A stretch of 64,000 bases of DNA from Streptomyces toyocaensis (GTDB taxonomy: Bacteria; Actinomycetota; Actinomycetes; Streptomycetales; Streptomycetaceae): contig NZ_JFCB01000004.1 in assembly GCF_000725125.1 (NCBI RefSeq), positions 1 through 64,000 on the forward strand, written 5' to 3'. Positions 14,684 to 22,800 of the stretch are shown in pieces. Made by a program: the position numbers and the translations under genes. Position 1 is the stretch's first letter, and each line of letters begins with the position of its first letter. Below the pieces are notes generated by a model. It did no database searches. It saw only the letters and a program-made list of their open reading frames with translations, and was not told the DNA's origin.

Positions 14684-16159
14684 ATGCCTGAACGCCGTAC
14701 CGTCGCACTCGTCACCCTTGGCTGCGCCCGTAACGAGGTGGACTCGGAGGAGCTCGCAGGCCGTTTGGAGGCGGACGGCTGGCAGCTCGTGGAGGACGCC
14801 GAGGACGCCGACGTCGCCGTCGTCAACACCTGTGGGTTCGTCGAGGCCGCCAAGAAGGACTCGGTCGACGCCCTCCTGGAGGCCAACGACCTCAAGGGAC
14901 ATGGAAGAACGCAGGCCGTCGTCGCGGTGGGCTGCATGGCCGAGCGGTACGGCAAGGAACTCGCCGAGGCCCTTCCCGAGGCCGACGGCGTGCTCGGCTT
15001 CGACGACTACACCGACATCTCCGATCGCCTCCAGACCATCCTCAACGGCGGCATCCACGCCTCCCACACCCCGCGCGACCGGCGCAAGCTGCTGCCGATC
15101 AGCCCGGCCGAGCGGCAGGACTCCGCCGCCTCCGTCGCGCTCCCGGGACACGGCCCGGTGGATCTGCCCGAGGGTCTCGCCCCCGCCTCCGGCCCCCGCG
15201 CCCCCCTGCGCCGCCGGCTGGACGGCTCCCCGGTCGCCTCCGTGAAGCTCGCCTCGGGCTGCGACCGGCGCTGCTCCTTCTGCGCCATCCCCTCCTTCCG
15301 CGGCTCCTTCATCTCGCGCCGGCCCGGCGACGTGCTGAACGAGACGCGGTGGCTGGCCGAACAGGGAGTGAAGGAGGTCATGCTGGTCTCGGAGAACAAC
15401 ACCTCCTACGGCAAGGACCTCGGCGACATCCGCCTGCTGGAGTCCCTGCTGCCCGAGCTCGCCGAGGTCGACGGCCTCGAGCGGGTGCGGGTCAGCTACC
15501 TCCAGCCGGCCGAGATGCGGCCCACCCTCATCGACGTGCTGACCTCCACGCCCAAGGTCGCCCCCTACTTCGACCTGTCCTTCCAGCACTCCGCGCCCGA
15601 CGTGCTGCGCGCGATGCGCCGCTTCGGCGACACCGATCGGTTCCTGGAACTGCTCGACACCATCCGGAGCAAGGCGCCCCAGGCCGGTGTGCGCTCCAAC
15701 TTCATCGTCGGTTTCCCCGGCGAGTCCGCGGCCGACCTGGCCGAGCTGGAGCGGTTCCTGAACCACGCGCGGCTGGACGCCATCGGCGTCTTCGGCTACT
15801 CCGACGAGGAGGGCACCGAGGCGGCCACGTACGACCGCAAGCTGGACGAGGAGGTCGTCGCCGAGCGGCTGGCCCGTGTCTCCCGGATGGCCGAGGAACT
15901 CGTCTCGCAGCGCTCCGAGGAGCGGGTCGGCGAGACCGTGCACGTGCTGGTGGAGTCGGTGCACGAGGAGGAGGGCGTGTACGGCCGGGCCGCGCACCAG
16001 GCTCCCGAGACGGACGGCCAGGTGCTGCTCACGAGCGGCGAGGGTCTGAGTGTCGGCCGTATGGTCGAGGCGAAGGTGGTCGGCACGGAAGGTGTCGATC
16101 TGGTTGCCGAGCCACTGTTCCAGGGTTCGCTCGCGCGTGGTGAGGAGGCGGGCAGATGA
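14684..16159 (+). CDS. rimO: Ribosomal protein S12 methylthiotransferase RimO
   Basis: The 491-aa radical-SAM methylthiotransferase adds a methylthio group to the conserved Asp of ribosomal protein S12. The UPF0004 domain carries auxiliary-cluster cysteines Cys14, Cys50 and Cys84. The radical-SAM motif C-x3-C-x2-C is CDRRCSFC (Cys193, 197, 200). A TRAM domain ends the protein. It differs from MiaB, encoded at 45510, by an insertion at about 130-185 and by the RimO-type pattern FRGSFISR after the cluster. ATG 14684 is preferred over an upstream in-frame codon because the conserved N-terminus begins there. The stop overlaps the pgsA start by 4 nt. Confidence 0.94.
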   Translation: MPERRTVALVTLGCARNEVDSEELAGRLEADGWQLVEDAEDADVAVVNTCGFVEAAKKDSVDALLEANDLKGHGRTQAVVAVGCMAERYGKELAEALPEADGVLGFDDYTDISDRLQTILNGGIHASHTPRDRRKLLPISPAERQDSAASVALPGHGPVDLPEGLAPASGPRAPLRRRLDGSPVASVKLASGCDRRCSFCAIPSFRGSFISRRPGDVLNETRWLAEQGVKEVMLVSENNTSYGKDLGDIRLLESLLPELAEVDGLERVRVSYLQPAEMRPTLIDVLTSTPKVAPYFDLSFQHSAPDVLRAMRRFGDTDRFLELLDTIRSKAPQAGVRSNFIVGFPGESAADLAELERFLNHARLDAIGVFGYSDEEGTEAATYDRKLDEEVVAERLARVSRMAEELVSQRSEERVGETVHVLVESVHEEEGVYGRAAHQAPETDGQVLLTSGEGLSVGRMVEAKVVGTEGVDLVAEPLFQGSLARGEEAGR

Positions 16160-17004
16160 CGGGTGTCCCGGCATCGGCGGCAGGTGGCCCCGCCGGCGCG
16201 AGGAGCGCGGCGGGCGCCGCGGCCGGAGGCGTGTCCGCCGCCGGCCGCGCCGTCGCACGGGAGGCCCGGGGCGCGGCTCCGGGGTCGTCCGGCCGGGGCG
16301 GCGACCGGGCGCACGGCGACGAGGCGGCTGCGGCGCGCTCGCCCCACGAGGGCGTCGGCGCCGAGGACGGTACGAAGCCGGCGCGCGGTGCCAAGATCGC
16401 GGCGGCGGCCGTCAACCAGGCCAGCGTCTGGAACATCGCCAACCTGCTGACCATGCTCCGGCTGCTCCTGGTACCGGCGTTCGTGATGCTGATGCTCGCC
16501 CACGGTGGTGACGACCCGGCATGGCGGTCGTTCGCCTGGGCGGCCTTCGCCGTCGCCATGATCACCGACCTGTTCGACGGTCATCTGGCGCGCACCTACA
16601 ACCTCGTCACCGACTTCGGGAAGATCGCCGATCCCATCGCCGACAAGGCGATCATGGGAGCGGCGCTGATCTGTCTCTCCGCTCTGGGCGATCTGCCCTG
16701 GTGGGTCACCGGGGTCATCCTCGGCCGGGAACTCGGGATCACCCTGCTGCGTTTTCTGGTCATTCGCTACGGCGTCATCCCGGCGAGCCGCGGGGGCAAG
16801 CTGAAGACCCTCACGCAGGGCGTGGCCGTCGGCATGTACGTGCTCGCGCTGACGGGGTGGCTGGCGACGCTGCGGTGGTGGGTGATGGCCGCGGCCGTCG
16901 TGCTGACCGTGGTCACCGGACTCGACTATGTGAAACAGGCCATTGTGCTCCGCAGAGAGGGAATCGCCGAGCGCAAAGCCGCGTTGGAGGAGACGGAAGC
17001 GTGA
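16156..17004 (+). CDS. pgsA: CDP-diacylglycerol-glycerol-3-phosphate 3-phosphatidyltransferase
   Basis: The 282-aa integral membrane enzyme of phosphatidylglycerol synthesis carries the CDP-alcohol phosphotransferase signature D-G-x2-A-R-x8-G-x3-D-x3-D within [10 protein letters not shown]...[10 protein letters not shown]. Five or six hydrophobic helices follow from about residue 85. The first 75 residues are an Ala/Gly/Arg-rich extension absent from typical 190-aa PgsA proteins. They are probably disordered, or the true start is further in. GAGGAGG lies just upstream of ATG 16156, which supports the long form. The gene overlaps rimO (ATGA) and cinA (GTGA), implying one operon with coupled translation. 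Confidence 0.92.
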   Translation: MTGVPASAAGGPAGARSAAGAAAGGVSAAGRAVAREARGAAPGSSGRGGDRAHGDEAAAARSPHEGVGAEDGTKPARGAKIAAAAVNQASVWNIANLLTMLRLLLVPAFVMLMLAHGGDDPAWRSFAWAAFAVAMITDLFDGHLARTYNLVTDFGKIADPIADKAIMGAALICLSALGDLPWWVTGVILGRELGITLLRFLVIRYGVIPASRGGKLKTLTQGVAVGMYVLALTGWLATLRWWVMAAAVVLTVVTGLDYVKQAIVLRREGIAERKAALEETEA

Positions 17005-17546
17005 GTTCCACGGCCACCGACGTGGTGCGACTACTCACCGTGAACGGCGGAACCCTCGCCGTCGCCGAGTCGTTGACCGGTGGCCTGGTGGCGGCGGAGA
17101 TCACCTCGGTGCCCGGGGCGTCCAAGGCCTTCCGGGGCTCGGTGACGGCCTACGCCACCGACTTGAAACACCGGCTGCTCGGCGTGGACGCCACTCTGCT
17201 GGCGCAGCGCGGAGCGGTGGACCCGCAGGTGGCGGCTCAGATGGCGGCCGGAGTCCGCGCGGCGCTGGGCGCCGACTGGGGCATCGCCACGACCGGTGTC
17301 GCCGGTCCGGACCCCCAGGACGGGCAGGCCGTCGGGACGGTCTTCGTGGCCGTGCACGGGCCCCCCGGGGCGGGCTCCCGTTCTGCCGGTGGCGGAAAAG
17401 TGGAGCATCTGCGGTTGAACGGCGACCGTGCGGAAATTCGTATGGAGAGTGCACGGAGCGTACTCGCCCTGCTTCTGAGGGAGCTTGAGGGCGAACAGAC
17501 CGGGAATGAGCGGGCACAGGATACGGAACGGAACGGGGGGTTTTGA
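17001..17546 (+). CDS. cinA: CinA C-terminal family nicotinamide-nucleotide amidohydrolase
   Basis: The 181-aa product is the stand-alone CinA C-terminal (PncC) domain: AESLTGGLVAAEITSVPGAS near the N-terminus, GSVTAYATDLKHRLLGV, and TTGVAGPDPQDGQAVGTVFVAV. The family deamidates nicotinamide mononucleotide in pyridine nucleotide recycling. The N-terminal MoCF-like domain of full CinA is missing, as is usual in actinobacteria. GTG 17001 is chosen because it overlaps the pgsA stop (GTGA) and has GGAGGAGA upstream. The last 25 residues are a polar tail. It is third in the rimO-pgsA-cinA operon. Confidence 0.9.
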   Translation: MSSTATDVVRLLTVNGGTLAVAESLTGGLVAAEITSVPGASKAFRGSVTAYATDLKHRLLGVDATLLAQRGAVDPQVAAQMAAGVRAALGADWGIATTGVAGPDPQDGQAVGTVFVAVHGPPGAGSRSAGGGKVEHLRLNGDRAEIRMESARSVLALLLRELEGEQTGNERAQDTERNGGF

Positions 17547-17655
17547 TGTTTGCAGCCCTGAGTGAACACGACATCGCTCCCCGCACGGCCGCGGCGCGAG
17601 GCGGTACGGTGGGGCGAGAAGGATGCGGCTACGCGGTCCGAGGAGGGAGCCACCG

Positions 17656-18036
17656 ATGATTCTGCTCCGTCGCCTGCTGGGTGACGTGCTGCGTCGGCAG
17701 CGCCAGCGCCAGGGCCGTACTCTGCGCGAAGTCTCCTCGTCCGCCCGAGTCTCACTCGGCTATCTCTCCGAGGTGGAGCGGGGGCAGAAGGAGGCTTCCT
17801 CCGAGCTGCTCTCCGCCATCTGCGACGCGCTGGACGTACGGATGTCCGAGCTCATGCGGGAAGTGAGCGACGAGCTCGCCCTCGCCGAGCTGGCCCAGTC
17901 TGCTGCAGCGACCCCCAGCGAACCCGTACCCACGCCGGTTCGTCCGATGCTGGGTTCTGTTTCGGTGACCGGTGTGCCACCGGAACGGGTGACCATCAAG
18001 GCGCCCGCCGAGGCGGTGGACGTCGTCGCCGCCTGA
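17656..18036 (+). CDS. clgR: ClgR-type Xre-family transcriptional regulator
   Basis: The 126-aa product has ATG 17656 after GAGGAGGG. Residues 4-66 form an HTH_3 domain ([34 protein letters not shown]). The tail is Pro/Val-rich. The order pgsA-cinA-clgR is conserved in actinobacteria, where ClgR activates clp protease genes and lon. The protein ends in Ala-Ala. In Streptomyces a C-terminal alanine pair helps make ClgR a ClpP substrate, which fits feedback control. No ClgR operator (GTTCGC-N5-GCG) was found in the 109-bp upstream gap. Confidence 0.85.
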   Translation: MILLRRLLGDVLRRQRQRQGRTLREVSSSARVSLGYLSEVERGQKEASSELLSAICDALDVRMSELMREVSDELALAELAQSAAATPSEPVPTPVRPMLGSVSVTGVPPERVTIKAPAEAVDVVAA

Positions 18037-18077
18037 GCACGATGTCCGGCGCCCGCGCGGTGTGAAGGTGTGAGATG

Positions 18078-18127
18078 CCCCGGTAGGGGCCTCTCCGGAA
18101 ATCCGGAGAGGTGCCGCCGGGGTTTTT
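18078..18127 (+). terminator. Intrinsic terminator of clgR
   Basis: The core stem CCTCTCCGG/CCGGAGAGG (18090-18098 with 18103-18111) has an AAAT loop. An outer 6-bp stem (18078-18083 with 18117-18122) is followed by TTTTT at 18123-18127. Confidence 0.88.
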
Positions 18128-18228
18128 CGCATGCGGGGGCCGCTCCACGTGTCCCGTGTGCGTTTGCCGGTGCGGCCCGGGGCCGTCATCGTGGAAGGAC
18201 GAGGCGGGGACCAGCCACGGAGGTGCGG

Positions 18229-18699
18229 ATGTACGTCGTGAAGAGCCCGTTGTCCGACGAGAACCTGAAGACCGTGTCGGAGGCGCTGCAGGGCGCCCTG
18301 GTCGACCTGGTGGATCTCGCCCTGGTGGCGAAGCAGATCCACTGGAACGTGGTCGGGCCACGCTTCCGTTCCGTCCACCTCCAGCTCGACGAGGTCGTGA
18401 CCCTGGCGCGGGGGCACTCCGACACGGTGGCGGAGCGCGCCGCCGCACTGGGCGTCTCGCCCGACGGGCGTGCGGCGACGGTGGCCGTGGGCAGCGGGAT
18501 CGGCGTGACGCCGGAGGGCTGGGTCGACGACTCAGCCGCCGTGGGAGCGCTCGTGGACGCGCTGGGCGCGGTCATCGCCCGGATGCGCGAACGGGTCGCG
18601 GCGACCGCGGACCCGGACCCGGTGAGCCAGGACATCCTCATCGCGGTCACGGCGGACCTCGAGAAGCAGCACTGGATGTTCCAGGCCGAGAACGGGTGA
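18229..18699 (+). CDS. dpsB: Dps-family ferritin-like protein
   Basis: The 156-aa product has GGAGG at 18219-18223 ahead of ATG 18229. The inter-subunit ferroxidase site of Dps is complete by alignment to E. coli: His38, His50, Asp54, Asp65 and Glu69, in KQIHWNVVGPRFRSVH and HSDTVAER. Dps proteins form 12-mers that oxidise and store iron and protect DNA. It matches the DpsB of S. coelicolor by position (next to clgR); DpsB is one of several Dps paralogues there. The protein has no long basic tail, so direct DNA binding is not obvious. Confidence 0.92.
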   Translation: MYVVKSPLSDENLKTVSEALQGALVDLVDLALVAKQIHWNVVGPRFRSVHLQLDEVVTLARGHSDTVAERAAALGVSPDGRAATVAVGSGIGVTPEGWVDDSAAVGALVDALGAVIARMRERVAATADPDPVSQDILIAVTADLEKQHWMFQAENG

Positions 18700-18706
18700 C
18701 GTCGCC

Positions 18707-18979
18707 TTGAGGGCCGCCGGCCCTTCGGCGAGCGGTCCGGGTGCCGTCGCGACGGCACGGACGGTGCGCTGGGGGACCGCCCTGGGATGCGGGGCGCTGT
18801 GGTGGTGGGCGGTGGCGCGACTGTTGCTGGCCCCCGAGGCCGGTGCGCTGGAAGGGGCGGTCGCGGCCGGCGGCTGGGGGCTCAGCCTGCTGCCGGTGCA
18901 CTGCACTCCGCGGGCACGGGCCCATGGCGCGCTCATGGCGGGGCGTTGGCGGCGGGCCTGGCGCTCGGGCGATCGGTGA
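18707..18979 (+). CDS. Small hypothetical membrane protein
   Basis: Up to 90 aa with a TTG start at 18707, or 71 aa from GTG 18764. It has two hydrophobic stretches (GCGALWWWAVARLLLAP and GAVAAGGWGLSLLPV) and a basic C-terminus, consistent with two membrane helices. Third-position GC is high. It follows dpsB by 7 nt and may be cotranscribed. I do not recognise a characterised family. The start is uncertain because neither codon has a good ribosome site. Confidence 0.5.
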   Translation: MRAAGPSASGPGAVATARTVRWGTALGCGALWWWAVARLLLAPEAGALEGAVAAGGWGLSLLPVHCTPRARAHGALMAGRWRRAWRSGDR

Positions 18980-19026
18980 GGGCAGCGCGTCCGCGTCCTG
19001 CCGTGTGGTCGCGGACGCGGGCGTGA

Positions 19027-19833
19027 TCAGCGCGGTCGGGTGGGGGCCGGGCCCGGCTGGCATGTGGGACACCAGTACGTGGGGCGGTCGCGGGAGCCAT
19101 CGCCCTGGTCGGCGACGCGGACGGGTGTGCGGCAGCGCAGACAGGGGCGGCGTGCCCGGCCGTACACGAAGAGGTCCTGGCCGCGGCGGCCCGTCGTGCT
19201 GCGGATCGGGCGTTCGCGATTGAACTCCAGCAGTCTCCTCGAGAGTTCCGGCAGCTTCGCGGCCCGCTCGGCGGGAAGTTCCCCCACGGGGAGCCAGGGA
19301 GTGACGCCGATCAGGAAGCAGAGCTCGCTCTTGAAGACATTGCCGATACCGGCGAGATTCCGCTGGTCGAGGAGAGCCTCGCCGAGCGGGCGGGCCGGGT
19401 CCTTCAGCAGGTTGGCCAGCGCGACGTCCGGGTCCCAGTCCGGGCCCAGCAGGTCGGGCCCGAGGTGGCCGACCGCGCGGTCCTCGTCGGCGGTGCGCAA
19501 CAGTTCCAGCACGGGCAGCCGGTAGCCGACGGCGGTGCGGTCGGCGGTGCCGAGGATCGCCCGGATCTGGTGCGACGGGCCGCCGTTCCAGCGCTGCCCG
19601 TCGGCGTACACCCGCCAGGAACCGTCCATCCTCAGGTGCGAGTGCAGGGTCAGGCCGCCCTCGACGCGGGTCAGCAGGTGCTTGCCGCGCGGGGTGACGT
19701 CCAGCACGGTGCGGCCGGTGAGGTCGGCCGTGGCGTACCGGGGCACCCGGAGGTCGCTGCGGGTCAGCGTCCTCCCCGCGAGGGCGCCGTGCAGCCGTCG
19801 CGCGGCCTGCCAGACCGTGTCTCCTTCGGGCAT
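19027..19833 (-). CDS. nei: Endonuclease VIII-type (Nei2) DNA glycosylase/AP lyase
   Basis: The 268-aa Fpg/Nei family base-excision enzyme removes oxidised pyrimidines. The N-terminus MPEGDTV supplies the catalytic Pro and Glu after Met removal. The conserved beta-strand Lys is Lys51 (PRGKHLL). The H2TH region is LLDQRNLAGIGNVFKSE. A zinc finger ends the protein (CLRC...YWCPTC) with an intervening Gln/Arg (GRRGQDLFVYGR). The MPEGDTV form marks the actinobacterial Nei2 branch rather than Fpg (MPELPEV). It lies 31 bp downstream of lhr on the same strand, the same pairing as lhr-nei in Mycobacterium tuberculosis. Confidence 0.92.
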   Translation of the reverse strand: MPEGDTVWQAARRLHGALAGRTLTRSDLRVPRYATADLTGRTVLDVTPRGKHLLTRVEGGLTLHSHLRMDGSWRVYADGQRWNGGPSHQIRAILGTADRTAVGYRLPVLELLRTADEDRAVGHLGPDLLGPDWDPDVALANLLKDPARPLGEALLDQRNLAGIGNVFKSELCFLIGVTPWLPVGELPAERAAKLPELSRRLLEFNRERPIRSTTGRRGQDLFVYGRARRPCLRCRTPVRVADQGDGSRDRPTYWCPTCQPGPAPTRPR

Positions 19834-19864
19834 GCGTCAAGGGTGGCACGTCGGACCGGCCGGG

Positions 19865-22800
19865 TCAGGCGCGCAGGCGCAGACCTCGGGGTGTGGCCAC
19901 GAAACCCGCGCTCTCCAGGAGGGCGCCCAGCGGGGACGTCAGAGCCGGGGTGCCGTTGACGCGCTCCACCGTGACCGTGCCGAGGGAGCCCGCGCGGGCC
20001 GCCGTGGCGAGGGCTTCGGCGGCGGCCGGGAGACGGGGATCCCCGGCGGGTTCGCCGTCGGGGTCCGCAGGCCAGGCCAGCAGGGTCTTGCCGCCGCGTT
20101 CCATGTAGAGCGTCAGCTCGCCGTCCACCAGCACCACCAGGGAGCCCGCCTTGCGGCCGGGCTTGTGTCCGGCGCCGGTCGGGGGCTCGGGCCAGCCCAG
20201 CGCGGCACCGTAGGCGTTGGCCGGGTCGGCGGCGGCGAGGACGACGGCCCGCGCGGTGCGGTCCTGGCCGGTACGGCGGCCGGCGAAGGGGTCGTACGAC
20301 GGACCTCCGCCGTTCCGCCAGGGGGGCGGGGCCTGCGGGGCCAGGTCGCGCGGGGAGGCGTAGTCGCCCGGCGACAGGCGCGGGTACGGGCTGTCGCCGG
20401 CGCCGGGGGAGCCGTCGTGGCCCTGCGCCGGGTCGAAGGAGCCGGGCCCCGCGTCGAAGGGGCCGGGCTCGTCCGCGGGCGGGAGGGTCTCGCCCCGTTC
20501 GCGGGCGTTGGCCGCCGCGCGCAGGCGGTCCACGGCCCCGTCCATGGCGAACTGGGCGGCGCCCAGGCCCTCGACCACATAGCCCCGACGGGCCTGTCCG
20601 GTCTCCTCGAAGGCAGACAGAACGCGGTACGTCGCCGAGAAGCCGCCCTCGACGCCCTCCGCGGAGACGGCCCCCCGGGTCACCACACCGTGCCGGTCCA
20701 GCAGGGTGTGAGCCAGCGCGTGCGCCCGCACCGTGGTGTCGGTCTCCCGGTCCGGGAGCAGGGACCAGCGGCCGGCCACGGTCGGCGGGCCGGTCCGCGA
20801 GGCGGCACGGGCGGCTGCCGTGAGGGAGCCGTAGCGCCCGCGCGGGACCGGGCGCTTCGCGCGGTGGGCGGTGGAGCCCGCCGTGCGCCCGGAGCCGAGC
20901 AGAGAACGCATGGGACCGAGGGTGTCGTTGGTGAGCCGTCCGGACCAGGCGAGGTCCCACAGGGCGTCGGCCAGCTGCGGATCGGTGGCCTCGGGGTGGG
21001 TGGTGGCGCGGACCTGGTCGGCGATCTGCCGGAAGAACAGGCCGTAGCCGCCGGAGAGGGTGTCCAGCACGGACTGGTGGAGGGCGGTCGGCTCCAGGGG
21101 GTGCGGGGGCGGCAGGAGCAGCGGGGCGGCGTCCGCGAGGTAGAGGGAGACCCAGCCGTCCTTCCCGGGCAGTGAACCGGCACCGGCCCACACCACCTCC
21201 CCGGAGGCTGTGAGCTCGTCCAGCATCGCCGGCGCGTAGTTCGCCACGCGGGACGGCAGGACCAGCTTCTCCAGGGCGGACGCGGGCACGGACGCGCCCT
21301 GCAACTGCTCGACGGCGCGCACCAGTCCGTCGACGCCCCGCAGGGTGTGCCCCTTGCCGATGTGCTGCCACTGGGGCAGGAACTGGGCGAGCGAGGCCGG
21401 TGGCACCGGCTCCAGCTCGTGCCGCAGCGCGGCCAGGGAGCGGCGGCGCAGCCTGCGCAGTACGGCGGCGTCGCACCACTCCTGCCCGATCCCGGCCGGA
21501 TGGAACTCGCCCTGGACGACCCGGCCCGCCGCCGAGAGCCGCTGGAGGGCGCCCTCGGTGACCGCCACGCCCAGTCCGAAGCGGGCCGCCGCCGTGGCCG
21601 ACGTGAACGGGCCGTGGGTGCGCGCGTACCGCGCGAGGAGGTCGCCGAGGGGATCCTTGACGGGTTCGGTGAACGCCTCCGGAACACCCACCGGCAGGGC
21701 CGTCCCCAGCGCGTCGCGCAGCCGACCGGCGTCCTCGATCGCCGCCCAGTGGTCGGCCCCGGCCACCCGCACCCGGAGGGCGCGCCGCGCGGACGCGAGG
21801 TCCCGCGCCCACTGCGGCTCGGCGCCGCGCTCGGCGAGTTCCGCATCGGTGAGCGGACCGAGCAGCCGCAGCAGGTCGGCCACGCCCTCCGCGTCCTTGA
21901 CGCGCCGGTCCTCGGTGAGCCACTGCAGCTCGCGCTCCAGCTCGGTCAGTACCTCGGCGTCGAGCAGTTCGCGCAGCTCCGCCTGGCCGAGCAGCTCGGC
22001 AAGCAGCCGCGAGTCCAGCGACAGGGCGGCGGCGCGGCGCTCGGCGAGCGGGGAGTCGCCCTCGTACAGGAACTGGGCGACGTACCCGAACAGCAGGGAG
22101 CGGGCGAAGGGGGACGGCGCCGGGGTGGTGACCTCCACCAGCCGTACCGTGCGGGACTCCAGGTCGCCCATCAGCTCGACGAGTCCCGGAACGTCGAAGA
22201 CGTCCTGGAGGCACTCGCGGACGGCTTCCAGGACGATCGGGAACGAGCCGAACTCGCCGGCCACCTGGAGCAGCTGGGAGGCCCTCTGGCGCTGCTGCCA
22301 GAGCGGGGTGCGCCGGCCCGGGTTGCGGCGCGGCAGCAGCAGTGCGCGGGCCGCGCACTCGCGGAACCGGGCCGCGAACAGTGCCGAGCCGCCCACCTGG
22401 TCGGTGACGACCTGGTCGACCTCGCCCTTGTCGAAGACGACGTCGGCGGCGCCCACGGGGGCCTGGTCCGCGTCGTACTCGGCACCGGCCCTCATGGGCT
22501 CGTGGTCGAGCAGGTCCAGGCCCATCAGGTCCGCGTCCGGCAGCCGCAGCACGATGCCGTCGTCGGCGTGCATCACCTGGGCGTCCATGCCGTACCGCTC
22601 GGAGAGGCGGGCGCCGAGCGCGAGCGCCCACGGGGCGTGCACCTGGGCGCCGAACGGCGAGTGCACGACCACCCGCCAGTCGCCCAGCTCGTCGCGGAAG
22701 CGCTCCACCACGATGGTGCGATCGTCGGGGACGTGGCCGCAGGCCTCGCGCTGCTCGTCGAGGTAGGACAGGACGTTGTCCGCGGCCCAGGCGTCCAGTC

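Noticed and set aside
17547..17655. A ClgR operator upstream of clgR
   Set aside because: No GTTCGC-N5-GCG or close variant is present.
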